Assembly (NCBI RefSeq): GCF_030826625.1
Contig: NZ_JAPJNQ010000044.1
Coordinates: 1 to 19,751 of the forward strand
Length of the DNA: 19,751 nt
Reading direction: 5' to 3'
Source of the DNA: Corynebacterium sp.
Lineage (GTDB): Bacteria > Actinomycetota > Actinomycetes > Mycobacteriales > Mycobacteriaceae
Of the stretch, positions 1 to 6,648 are shown in pieces. The notes under the pieces were generated by a model, which ran no database searches, was not told where the DNA came from, and saw only the letters and a program-made list of their open reading frames with translations. The number at the start of each line of letters is the position of its first letter. Positions within the stretch are counted from its first letter, which is position 1. The position numbers and the translations under genes were made by a program.

Positions 1-263
1 AGGCTGAAATCCCTGTGCTCATCGACGCTGGTATTGGCACTGCCTCCGATGCCGCACTGGCCATGGAGTTGGGCTGCTCCGGTGTGCTGCTCGCGAGCGC
101 GATCAACCGTTGCCAAAACCCTGTCGCAATGGCCGAGGCCATGCGTCATGCGGTGATCGGCGGCCATTTATCCCGTGGTGCCGGGCGGATTCCGCGCCGC
201 GAACATGCTCAAGCTTCCAGTAGCTTCGACGGGCTGGCTTCGTGGTCGGATCAAGTTCTCTAG
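1..263 (+). CDS. thiG: Thiazole synthase ThiG, C-terminal part (5' end outside window)
   Basis: ThiG builds the thiazole phosphate ring of thiamine in the cytoplasm from 1-deoxy-D-xylulose 5-phosphate, dehydroglycine and the thiocarboxylate of ThiS. About 86 C-terminal residues are visible, reading in frame from base 3 to a TAG stop. The stretch DAGIGTASDAALAMELG followed by GVLLASAI is the conserved C-terminal phosphate-binding part of the TIM barrel, and GAGRIPRR lies close to the usual ThiG C-terminus. The Schiff-base lysine and the true start lie upstream of the window. thiF follows on the same strand after 57 nt, as expected in a thiO-thiS-thiG-thiF operon. The identification is secure; only the truncation by the window edge limits it. 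Confidence 0.93.
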   Translation, partial: AEIPVLIDAGIGTASDAALAMELGCSGVLLASAINRCQNPVAMAEAMRHAVIGGHLSRGAGRIPRREHAQASSSFDGLASWSDQVL

Positions 264-320
264 CGAGTTAGCTAGGAACAACCGCCTTTCGAAATCTTTT
301 GAAGGAGCAGAACAAGCACG

Positions 321-1589
321 ATGGCTAGGCACACGCACAACGACACTGGTCGCGGCGCTGGTTGCGGCACTGCCGCTGGGTTCGCTGCTCACGGTGCTTC
401 CAGTACTGGCGCTGAAACCCGCGGCTGGCAGGCAGAAGACGAAGCGCTTGCGCGCCTGCCACAACGCGAAATCCAGCGCACCGCCCGGCAGATGAACCTA
501 CCGGGGTTCGGGCCGGTACAGCAGGAGCGTGTGCATGACAGCCACGTGCTCATCGTCGGAGCAGGCGGGCTAGGATGCCCCGCCTTGCAGCAGCTTGCCG
601 CAGCCGGCGTGGGAACCATTACCCTGCTCGATGATGACACGGTGGATCTCAGCAATATCCACCGGCAGATCCTGTTTGGTGCGGATGACGTCGGCAAGCA
701 CAAGGTTACGGTCGCCGCGGATCGTGCCCGCCAACTGCAACCAGATCTGCACATCCATGCCCGCGCCGAGCGTGTGCGCACGGATAATGTCCTCGAACTT
801 CTCGATGGTGTTGATCTGGTTATTGACGGTTCTGATACCTTTGCCACGAAATACCTGGTAGCAGATGCTTGCGAGATCCTCGGGGTACCACTGGTATGGG
901 GCACGGTGCTGCGCTATGCCGGTGAAGTAGCGCTGTGGCATTCTGGCCCGGGCAGCGCGAACCAACGTGGAGTGGGCCTACGCGATCTATTCCCGCATCA
1001 ACCTGACGCGGCAAGCGCGCCGGATTGCGCCACCGCGGGCGTGCTCGGAGTGACGACCTCAGTGGTCGCTGGCCTCATGGTAACCGAAGCGATTTCCTAC
1101 CTTGCCGGGTTAGATTCGCAGCCTGGTCGTGTGTTGAGTTATCAAGCGCTGCCGGCATCATTAACGAGTTTTCGCGTAGGCGCTGACCCCGCCCGCGAGC
1201 TAGTTGCCCAATTAGAGCAGTTCTATGGGGCAAGTTGTGCGGCACCAACTGGCCGTGCAAGCGGCGCTGGCGGTGCAAACAATACGGATGGTGCTAACGC
1301 TGCAGCACAATTATTGCAGCGCGTGCGCTCAGGTGCGGCGATCGCGGTTGACGTGCGCGAGCCACACGAAAAGTATTTAGCGGACTTGCCTGCAGATTGC
1401 CATCCCCTGCGGCTGCCGCTCAGCGAAATCACCGAGGCTAGCGACCTGGCTCGCATTATCGGCGACCACGACGAGGTTGTGGTCTACTGCGCAGCGGGTT
1501 CTCGCAGCCAACGCGTCGTCGAAGCGTACGGCCCAGAGTTGCCACACGTGCGCCTATTCAGCTTGCCGGGAGGCGTTGGTACCGGCTGA
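321..1589 (+). CDS. thiF: ThiF/MoeB-type sulfur-carrier adenylyltransferase with C-terminal rhodanese domain
   Basis: ThiF adenylates the C-terminal glycine of ThiS so that sulfur can be loaded for thiazole synthesis. The 422-residue product has an N-terminal extension of about 57 residues rich in Ala, Gly and Thr, a Rossmann nucleotide site (GAGGLG at residues 80-85), the DLSNIHRQ motif, the conserved cysteine in PDCATAG (Cys236), and a rhodanese domain with its active-site cysteine in VYCAAGSRSQ (Cys390). The ATG at 321 was chosen because AAGGAG lies at 302-307; the only later in-frame start is Met58, just before the conserved LPGFG. Two oddities: the CxxC pairs that bind zinc in many MoeB/ThiF proteins are absent (LRDLFP where CYRCLFP is usual), and the rhodanese domain stops right after the final LPGG motif. 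MoeB is the alternative name, but position after thiG favours ThiF. Confidence 0.88.
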   Translation: MARHTHNDTGRGAGCGTAAGFAAHGASSTGAETRGWQAEDEALARLPQREIQRTARQMNLPGFGPVQQERVHDSHVLIVGAGGLGCPALQQLAAAGVGTITLLDDDTVDLSNIHRQILFGADDVGKHKVTVAADRARQLQPDLHIHARAERVRTDNVLELLDGVDLVIDGSDTFATKYLVADACEILGVPLVWGTVLRYAGEVALWHSGPGSANQRGVGLRDLFPHQPDAASAPDCATAGVLGVTTSVVAGLMVTEAISYLAGLDSQPGRVLSYQALPASLTSFRVGADPARELVAQLEQFYGASCAAPTGRASGAGGANNTDGANAAAQLLQRVRSGAAIAVDVREPHEKYLADLPADCHPLRLPLSEITEASDLARIIGDHDEVVVYCAAGSRSQRVVEAYGPELPHVRLFSLPGGVGTG

Positions 1590-1612
1590 GCGGCTCGCCG
1601 CGAATATTCTAA

Positions 1613-1643
1613 AAGCCCACTTCCTGTAATAGGAAGCGGGCTT
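1613..1643 (-). terminator. Hairpin between convergent thiF and the 55-residue ORF
   Basis: Arms 1613-1625 and 1631-1643 pair over 13 positions with a single mismatch around a 5-nt loop. On the minus strand the stem is followed by CTTTTAG, a short T run, so it fits a terminator for the minus-strand transcript. On the plus strand, after thiF, no T run follows, so termination there would be weaker. Confidence 0.7.
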
Positions 1644-1683
1644 GTCGTGCCTCTACGCAATCATTACGGGAGGCGCGATAGCT

Positions 1684-1851
1684 TTAGAGGTATTCCAGAG
1701 CGTTAAAGCCACCGATAACCAAGCCAAGGCCGAGAGCCATGACAACGAAGAAGCCAATGAACGGCAAGTAAACCTCAGACATGTTTGAAGGCTGATCTTC
1801 GGCAGCCTTAAAATCCTGGGCCTCTTGTTGCCGTTCCTGCTTGGTACTCAT
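1684..1851 (-). CDS. Small single-helix membrane protein, 55 residues, unknown function
   Basis: This short gene reads from an ATG at 1851 to a TAA ending at 1684. The product has a charged, Gln/Glu-rich, presumably cytoplasmic N-terminus of about 28 residues (starting MSTKQERQQEAQDF), then one hydrophobic segment (about residues 29-50, YLPFIGFFVVMALGLGLVIG) and a short end NALEYL. A strong ribosome-binding site, AGGGG, sits 6 nt before the ATG, which is the best argument that it is real. It is preceded by a promoter-like site and a stem-loop and followed by a terminator, so it looks like a separately transcribed unit downstream of tex. I do not recognise the family. Small one-helix proteins of this shape occur as accessory subunits of respiratory or secretion complexes, but nothing in the sequence assigns it to one. 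Confidence 0.75.
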   Translation of the reverse strand: MSTKQERQQEAQDFKAAEDQPSNMSEVYLPFIGFFVVMALGLGLVIGGFNALEYL

Positions 1852-1895
1852 GCTCTGCCCCTAAAAACTTGATTTAAAACTTGGTTGGACGCGCA

Positions 1896-1938
1896 CCTGG
1901 GGCCATGATTACTTGCGCATCACACTTTTGGCCCCAGG
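1896..1938 (-). promoter_or_regulatory. 10-bp perfect stem-loop in the leader of the 55-residue ORF
   Basis: CCTGGGGCCA at 1896-1905 is the exact reverse complement of TGGCCCCAGG at 1929-1938, with a 23-nt loop. It lies between tex and the small membrane protein gene, 44 nt before the latter's ATG. It could be a 5' mRNA stabiliser, a terminator for tex lacking an adjacent T run, or a protein-binding dyad. The pairing is directly visible; the role is open. Confidence 0.6.
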
Positions 1939-1955
1939 CTTTCTTAACGACTACT

Positions 1956-1961
1956 AGTATA
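1956..1961 (-). promoter_or_regulatory. Candidate -10 box for the 55-residue ORF
   Basis: On the minus strand TATACT is a near-consensus -10 hexamer, 105 nt before the ATG at 1851. I see no convincing -35 at 16-18 nt upstream (TGGATT is the closest). A start near 1949 would place the 10-bp stem-loop about ten bases into the transcript. Confidence 0.4.
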
Positions 1962-2022
1962 CTGCCAGCTTCATGCAGAATCCAACAGGAGCTAGTGCGT
2001 TGGCCATCAGGAAGCGGCGAAA

Positions 2023-4308
2023 CTAGGAACCAAAGCCGGCATTACGCAGCGCATCGGCCATTGAGCCGGCCGGTGCACCTGATTGCGGCTTCGATGACCG
2101 CGCCCCGCGACCCGGTTTAGCACCACGCGCCGCACGGCCTTGAGCACCACGTTTGCTCGTTTGCTTAGCGCCGTCACCAGGCTCATCGTCCAAGCGCAAG
2201 CTCAACCCAATGCGTTGACGATCAACATCAACGTCCATGACCTTGACTTTAACAATATCGCCGGAGCGCACCACCGTGTGCGGGTCAGACACAAACTTGG
2301 AGCTCATCGCAGAGATATGCACTAAGCCATCCTGGTGCACCCCGACGTCAACAAAGGCACCAAACGCTGCGACATTCGTCACGGTACCTTCCAAAATCAT
2401 GCCTGGCTGCAAATCGGAGACTTTTCTCACCCCTTCTTTGAAGCTGGCGGTGCGGAACTCCGGACGCGGGTCGCGGCCAGGTTTATCAAGCTCAGCGATA
2501 ATATCGGCAACGGTGAGCGCGCCGAATTCATCATCCGCGAATTGTGCCGGCTGCAACCGCGACAACCGTGACGAATCCCCAATCAGCTCACCGACGCCAA
2601 CCCCAACATCAGAAGCGATCTTCTTCACCACCGGATAAGCCTCGGGGTGAACCGCGGAGGCATCCAAAGGGTTGTCACCGTCGATAATGCGCAATAATCC
2701 GGCTGCCTGTTCAAAGGCTTTGGGCCCCAAACGCGGAACCTTCGACAATTCTTTGCGGGTAGCGAACCGACCGTTCTCGTGACGGTAGGTCACCAGATTT
2801 TCCGCAACGGTCGCGTTCAACCCAGCCACCCGCTCCAGCAGCGGCACTGAAGCAGTGTTGACATCCACGCCCACGCTGTTCACCGCGTCTTCGACGACGT
2901 CGTCAAGCGCGCGTGCAAGGTTCGCTTGGTTCACATCGTGTTGGTACTGCCCGACGCCAATGGATTTCGGATCGATTTTGACGAGCTCGGCCAGCGGATC
3001 CTGCAAACGCCGCGCAATCGAGACTGCACCACGCAGCGACACATCCATCTCCGGCAACTCAGCGGCCGCCTGCTCTGAGGCGGAATACACCGAGGCGCCC
3101 GATTCCGAAACCACCACGACCTGTGGGCGCGCATCCAGCTTGCCGACGACTTCTGCCGCCAGCTCCTCAGACTCACGCGAAGCCGTACCGTTGCCCACCG
3201 CTACTAGCTCCACGTCGTGCTTTACGCACAATCCATGAAGCGTAGCTAACGCCTGTTGCCACTGTTTCTGTGGTTGGTGCGGGTAAACCACCGCGGTATC
3301 AACGACTTTGCCGGTGGCATCGACCACCGCGCATTTCACGCCATTGCGATACCCAGGGTCCATTCCCAATGTAGCTTTTTGTCCGGCCGGAGCGGCCAAC
3401 AGTACATCGCGCAGGTTCGTCGAAAAGACCTTCAACGCTTCTTCTTCAGCCACGCTGCGCAGCCGGTTACGCGTATCAAGGCCAGCAGAGACCATCAGTT
3501 TGGTACGCCAGCCCCAGCGAACTGCTTGCCCCAGCCACTTCGAGGTCGCGGTGTCTAAAGCGAAGTGCTCTGCGATGAGGTGCTCAAAGCCAGCATCATC
3601 ACCACCAGCAAATTCGAGCTGGATAACCCCCTCTGTTTCCGCGCGCAGCAGCGCCAAAATACGGTGAGAGGGCAGCTTAGTCAGCTCCTGGGAAAAATCG
3701 AAATAGTCGCGAAATTTCGCACCTTCGGCTTCCTTACCAGCGACTACCTGTGCGCGCAACTCGCCTTCGCTGTAGAACTTTTCACGAACTTGTCCGACCA
3801 GATCGGCATCCAAGGCGAAGCGGTCGACCAAGATCGCACGAGCACCGTCCAAGGCTGTTTTGGCATCGGAGTAGCCGTCGACAAGAAAATCCTGGGCGGC
3901 GGCTTCTGGGTCCAGCGAAGGGTTGTCGATCAGCGCGTCAGTCAGCGGCTCAAGACCAGCCTCACGGGCTTTGTCAGCTTTAGTTTTACGGCGTTTTTTG
4001 TAGGGCAGGTAGAGATCTTCCAGGCGAGCTTTGGAATCGCATTCGGTGATGGCCTTACGCAATTCGTCGTCGAGCTGGCCTTGTTCCTCGATCGCGGCGA
4101 GAATGGTTTCTTTGCGGGATTCGAGTTCTTCCAGATAATCAGCGCGCTGTTGGATGTGGCGCAGCTGGCTATCATCCAACGCCCCGGTGGCTTCCTTGCG
4201 GTAACGGGCGATAAACGGAACGGTGTTGCCTTCCGCGAGCAGGGAGAGTGCCGCCTGCACGCGGTTGGTCGCAACCTCTAATTCTTCGGCAATAGCACGT
4301 GCGATCAT
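2023..4308 (-). CDS. tex: Tex, RNA-binding transcription accessory protein
   Basis: Tex is a cytoplasmic nucleic-acid-binding protein related to eukaryotic Spt6, linked to transcription and RNA turnover. The 761-residue product shows the usual order: N-terminal helical region with VPFIARYRKEATGALDD, a YqgF/RNase H-like domain starting near residue 313 (LGMDPGYRNG), helix-hairpin-helix segments near 475-545 (VGVDVNTAS, ending LGPKAFEQAAG), and an S1 RNA-binding domain near 634-706 (TVTNVAAFGAFVDVG, DGLVHIS). A basic Gly/Arg/Ala-rich tail of about 55 residues follows. The ATG at 4308 is right because the family N-terminus aligns directly, yet there is no Shine-Dalgarno site. It follows trmD by 14 nt and so could be its operon partner, or could be made from a leaderless transcript. 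Confidence 0.95.
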   Translation of the reverse strand: MIARAIAEELEVATNRVQAALSLLAEGNTVPFIARYRKEATGALDDSQLRHIQQRADYLEELESRKETILAAIEEQGQLDDELRKAITECDSKARLEDLYLPYKKRRKTKADKAREAGLEPLTDALIDNPSLDPEAAAQDFLVDGYSDAKTALDGARAILVDRFALDADLVGQVREKFYSEGELRAQVVAGKEAEGAKFRDYFDFSQELTKLPSHRILALLRAETEGVIQLEFAGGDDAGFEHLIAEHFALDTATSKWLGQAVRWGWRTKLMVSAGLDTRNRLRSVAEEEALKVFSTNLRDVLLAAPAGQKATLGMDPGYRNGVKCAVVDATGKVVDTAVVYPHQPQKQWQQALATLHGLCVKHDVELVAVGNGTASRESEELAAEVVGKLDARPQVVVVSESGASVYSASEQAAAELPEMDVSLRGAVSIARRLQDPLAELVKIDPKSIGVGQYQHDVNQANLARALDDVVEDAVNSVGVDVNTASVPLLERVAGLNATVAENLVTYRHENGRFATRKELSKVPRLGPKAFEQAAGLLRIIDGDNPLDASAVHPEAYPVVKKIASDVGVGVGELIGDSSRLSRLQPAQFADDEFGALTVADIIAELDKPGRDPRPEFRTASFKEGVRKVSDLQPGMILEGTVTNVAAFGAFVDVGVHQDGLVHISAMSSKFVSDPHTVVRSGDIVKVKVMDVDVDRQRIGLSLRLDDEPGDGAKQTSKRGAQGRAARGAKPGRGARSSKPQSGAPAGSMADALRNAGFGS

Positions 4309-4321
4309 TAGGCTAAGCCTA
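4309..4321 (-). promoter_or_regulatory. Dyad filling the trmD-tex gap; possible -10 for leaderless tex
   Basis: TAGGCTAAGCCTA is a perfect 6-bp dyad around a single central base and takes up almost the whole gap between trmD and tex. On the minus strand it contains TAGGCT, a plausible corynebacterial -10 box, ending 7 nt before the tex ATG. That spacing suits a leaderless transcript and would explain the missing ribosome-binding site. No clear -35 is seen. Confidence 0.35.
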
Positions 4322-4322
4322 G

Positions 4323-5261
4323 TTATTCGCCGCCGTCGTCACCACCTTGCCTGCTCTGTGGCTCCATCTCGCGCCCTGCCACTTGTTGGGAATCCTGCCG
4401 GGCTATTTGCTTGGCCTCGGCGAGTAAGGCGAGGTCTTGCTTCGACAGCGCAACCTGTTCCAAAAGCTCAGGACGACGTTGCCAGGTCCGCAGCAGTGAT
4501 TGTTGCCTGCGCCATTGTTCGACTTTCCCGTGGTGTCCGGAAGTCAGAACTTCCGGGATTTCGTGGCCGCGCCACACCCGTGGCTTGGTATACGACGGCG
4601 CTTCCAACAGCCCATCCGAAAACGAATCTTCCTGGTGCGAACGTTGGTTACCCAACACGCCGGGGATCAGCCGCACGATAGCTTCGGCTATCACGAGGGT
4701 GGCTACTTCCCCACCAATCAACACATAATCACCGATGGATACCTCGCGCACACGGTAGCGGTCTGCGGCGTCGTCGATGACGCGCTGGTCGATTCCCTCG
4801 TAGCGGCCGCAAGCAAAGACAATATGGTGCTCATTCGACCAGGCTTGGGCATGTTGCTGGCTAAACACCGCCCCGGCTGGGCTAGGAACCAGCAGCAGCG
4901 GCGCATCCGGGGATTCTCCATCGCGGATATCGCGCCCGCTGTAACGAGCAGGCGCAGTACCAGCAAGTTCGTCGTGGGTGGCGCCATGGATATGCCGAGC
5001 TGCGGAATCCAGTTGTGTGGCTCCGCCACCGCCACCTTGAGCAATATCGTCGAGAGCAGGGCCCCACACATCGGGTTTCATGACCATGCCGGGCCCGCCA
5101 CCGTAGGGCGAATCGTCGACAGATTTATGCACACCGCTCGCCCAGTCGCGAAGATCGTGCACACCAACGCTGATGAGTTCGCGTTCAATTGCCCGCCCGA
5201 GCAGCGCGTGGCGCAGTGGCTGCAAATATTCCGGAAATATCGAGACGACGTCTAGCCTCAC
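4323..5261 (-). CDS. trmD: tRNA (guanine37-N1)-methyltransferase TrmD
   Basis: TrmD uses S-adenosylmethionine to methylate G37 next to the anticodon of several tRNAs, which prevents +1 frameshifting. Visible motifs are the N-terminal MRLDVVSIFPEYL, SPYGGGPGMVMKP near residues 50-62, and the trefoil-knot SAM site GRYEGIDQR (about 150-158) with SIGDYVLIGGE (about 175-185). The C-terminal domain has GLLEAPSYTKPRVWRG. The product, 312 residues, is longer than common bacterial TrmD (roughly 230-275) because of a Gly/His-rich insertion at about 73-118, starting with five consecutive glycines, and an acidic Gln/Gly tail. It starts with GTG, and its first 4 nt overlap the TGA of rimM, so translation is probably coupled. 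The insertion lies outside the knot motifs and should not abolish activity. Confidence 0.95.
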   Translation of the reverse strand: MRLDVVSIFPEYLQPLRHALLGRAIERELISVGVHDLRDWASGVHKSVDDSPYGGGPGMVMKPDVWGPALDDIAQGGGGGATQLDSAARHIHGATHDELAGTAPARYSGRDIRDGESPDAPLLLVPSPAGAVFSQQHAQAWSNEHHIVFACGRYEGIDQRVIDDAADRYRVREVSIGDYVLIGGEVATLVIAEAIVRLIPGVLGNQRSHQEDSFSDGLLEAPSYTKPRVWRGHEIPEVLTSGHHGKVEQWRRQQSLLRTWQRRPELLEQVALSKQDLALLAEAKQIARQDSQQVAGREMEPQSRQGGDDGGE

Positions 5262-5755
5262 AGGTCCAATAGTCCTTCCGGCGGGGTAATCGTTATGGTT
5301 TCAGCGTCCAGATCAACGTCGGCGATGAACTCGTCGACGAAGGGAACTAATGCATCACGGTCGTTGTCGAGTTTGATTTCTAGCAAACTCCGGTTGATGG
5401 TCTCGACCACCCCGGTGACTTCACCGATGGCTGTGCCCTCGTGCCAGACGCGCAGGCCTTCCAAGTCGTGGTCGTAATAGCCATCATCGTCGGATTCGTC
5501 AGCGGGGGCGAAAAATTCCATGCCGCGCAGCGATTCCGCGGTGGTACGGTCAGTGATTTCTGCAAAAGACACCAACAGCCGACCTTTGTGTGGCCGTGCA
5601 CCGGTGATGCGCAACGACTGGGTGCGACCTGCCTGTCGACCTTCGACGACAGTCTCTGGGCTAAAACGACCTTCGGGGTCATCAGTGGTGGCATCCACGA
5701 CTACTTCACCGCGAATGCCGTGGGTCTTTATTACTCGACCAATGCGTACGTCCAT
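5258..5755 (-). CDS. rimM: 16S rRNA processing protein RimM
   Basis: RimM binds ribosomal protein S19 and helps mature the 3' domain of 16S rRNA in the 30S subunit. The 165-residue product shows the N-terminal barrel motif RIGRVIKTHGIRGEVVV, then GRLLVSFAEITDRTTAE, and a C-terminal PRC-barrel with YYDHDLEGL, VPFVDEFI and the terminal ITPPEGLLDL. I place the start at the ATG at 5755 because the family N-terminus begins there. The reading frame stays open back to a TTG at 5821, but those 22 extra residues resemble no RimM sequence. The ribosome-binding site is weak, and TAGGTT ends 7 nt before the ATG, so a leaderless transcript is possible. rimM lies downstream of the rpsP terminator and overlaps trmD by 4 nt. 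Confidence 0.93.
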   Translation of the reverse strand: MDVRIGRVIKTHGIRGEVVVDATTDDPEGRFSPETVVEGRQAGRTQSLRITGARPHKGRLLVSFAEITDRTTAESLRGMEFFAPADESDDDGYYDHDLEGLRVWHEGTAIGEVTGVVETINRSLLEIKLDNDRDALVPFVDEFIADVDLDAETITITPPEGLLDL

Positions 5756-5762
5756 ATTCACT

Positions 5763-5768
5763 AACCTA
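5763..5768 (-). promoter_or_regulatory. Possible -10 box for a leaderless rimM transcript
   Basis: On the minus strand TAGGTT ends 7 nt before the rimM ATG at 5755, the spacing expected when transcription starts on the first codon. It would let rimM-trmD-tex escape the upstream terminator. No good -35 with normal spacing is visible, so the call is weak. Confidence 0.3.
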
Positions 5769-5846
5769 GCGTGTCCACCGCATAGGCTTGTCGACGGGCT
5801 GGCTCTGTGCATCGTCGGCAAGCAGCGCTCCCAAACAGCGCCATAG

Positions 5847-5883
5847 AAAAACCGCGTGGGCCCCTGGTGGGAACCTCACGCGG
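5847..5883 (-). terminator. Intrinsic terminator between rpsP and rimM
   Basis: On the minus strand CCGCGTG (5883-5877) pairs with CACGCGG (5858-5852) and is followed at once by TTTTT (5851-5847). Further G-C pairing inside the loop extends the stem past an unpaired A. It lies 77 nt after rpsP and 92 nt before rimM, so it should separate most rpsP message from rimM-trmD-tex, leaving read-through or an internal promoter to supply those genes. Confidence 0.85.
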
Positions 5884-5959
5884 CAAAACCTCTGCCTTTG
5901 CAGCACCGAATTAATCGAGCTGCTGCGCGTCGCTTCTTCGCTAAACGCTTAGGCGCTGT

Positions 5960-6448
5960 TTATTCGTTGGACTCGGCCTCAGCCTCAGCTTCACCTTCAG
6001 CGGCTGCAGCCTTTTCAGCTTCAGCCTTTTCTTTAGCGGCCTTAGCTTCAGCTTCTTCCTTAGCCTTCTTCTTCTTTTCGGTGATGGCCTCGATGGATGG
6101 GCCGTTGTTAGCCTCTTCCAGAGCCTTGTTGAACAGCTCCAACTTGGAAGGCTTAGCTTCAGCGGTCTTCAAGGTTCCTTCTGCACCAGGCAGACCCTTG
6201 AACTTCTGCCAGTCACCGGTGACCTTTAGCAGTGCCAAAACAGGCTCAGTTGGCTGAGCGCCAACGGACAGCCAGTACTGAGCACGCTCAGAGTCGATGT
6301 CGATCAGGGATGGCTCCTGCTTTGGCTGGTAGCGACCGATAACCTCGATCTCCTTGCCGTCGCGGCGAGTGCGCGAGTCAGCAATAACCACACGGTACTG
6401 TGGGGTACGAATCTTGCCGAGGCGCTGCAGTTTAATCTTGACAGCCAT
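5960..6448 (-). CDS. rpsP: 30S ribosomal protein S16 with long charged tail
   Basis: S16 is an early-binding 16S rRNA protein of the small ribosomal subunit. The N-terminal MAVKIKLQRLGKIRTPQYRV is diagnostic, followed by RTRRDGKEIEVIGRY and the conserved SERAQYWLSVGAQPTEPV; the core ends at about residue 90. The product is 162 residues, about twice the enterobacterial length, owing to a C-terminal extension whose last 41 residues are almost only Ala, Glu and Lys and probably form a charged helix. Such extensions are usual in actinobacterial S16. I chose the ATG at 6448 because AAGGAG lies 7 nt upstream; the open frame extends ten codons further, but without family similarity. It is first in the minus-strand block and is followed by its own terminator. 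Confidence 0.96.
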   Translation of the reverse strand: MAVKIKLQRLGKIRTPQYRVVIADSRTRRDGKEIEVIGRYQPKQEPSLIDIDSERAQYWLSVGAQPTEPVLALLKVTGDWQKFKGLPGAEGTLKTAEAKPSKLELFNKALEEANNGPSIEAITEKKKKAKEEAEAKAAKEKAEAEKAAAAEGEAEAEAESNE

Positions 6449-6598
6449 TGTTGGCTCCTTTTCTTGATAGAGATTCACTGGGCAGTGCAGACACCTGCGT
6501 TAGCAGGCCGGTTCAACCCTTGGATTAGTCTGCGCGTGATCCCAACCGCGACGACCGTAGACGCACGCGGTGTTACGCAGATACACAGACAGCGATCA

Positions 6599-6627
6599 AT
6601 CATAGCCCCTTAACTGCACAGGGGCAA
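6599..6627 (-). promoter_or_regulatory. Putative rpsP promoter with a dyad in its spacer
   Basis: On the minus strand TTGCCC (6627-6622) and TATGAT (6604-6599) are separated by 17 nt, a good sigma-70-type fit for a strongly expressed ribosomal protein gene. The start would fall near 6592, giving a leader of roughly 145 nt. The spacer is bounded by GCCCCT (6605-6610) and AGGGGC (6620-6625), a perfect inverted repeat with a 9-nt centre, which could be an operator. Confidence 0.55.
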
Positions 6628-6648
6628 ACCTTGAGGTGCGACATACAT

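Noticed and set aside
175..495. Frame bridging thiG and thiF with a hydrophobic stretch
   Set aside because: It overlaps the ends of two recognised genes. The hydrophobic segment is the alternative-frame reading of the Ala/Gly-rich thiF N-terminus, and no ribosome-binding site precedes it.
1982..2004. CCAAC/GTTGG hairpin just after tex as its terminator
   Set aside because: Only a 5-bp stem, with no T run on the minus strand; too weak to call.
3565..4281. Long plus-strand open frame (238 codons) antisense to tex
   Set aside because: It lies entirely within tex, which has clear domains on the other strand; the antisense product has no recognisable motif.
4500..5255. Plus-strand open frame of 251 codons antisense to trmD
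   Set aside because: Shadow of trmD, which has complete motifs; no ribosome-binding site or family similarity.
5756..5821. N-terminal extension of RimM to a TTG at 5821
   Set aside because: The 22 residues have no RimM similarity, and the family N-terminus starts at the ATG at 5755.
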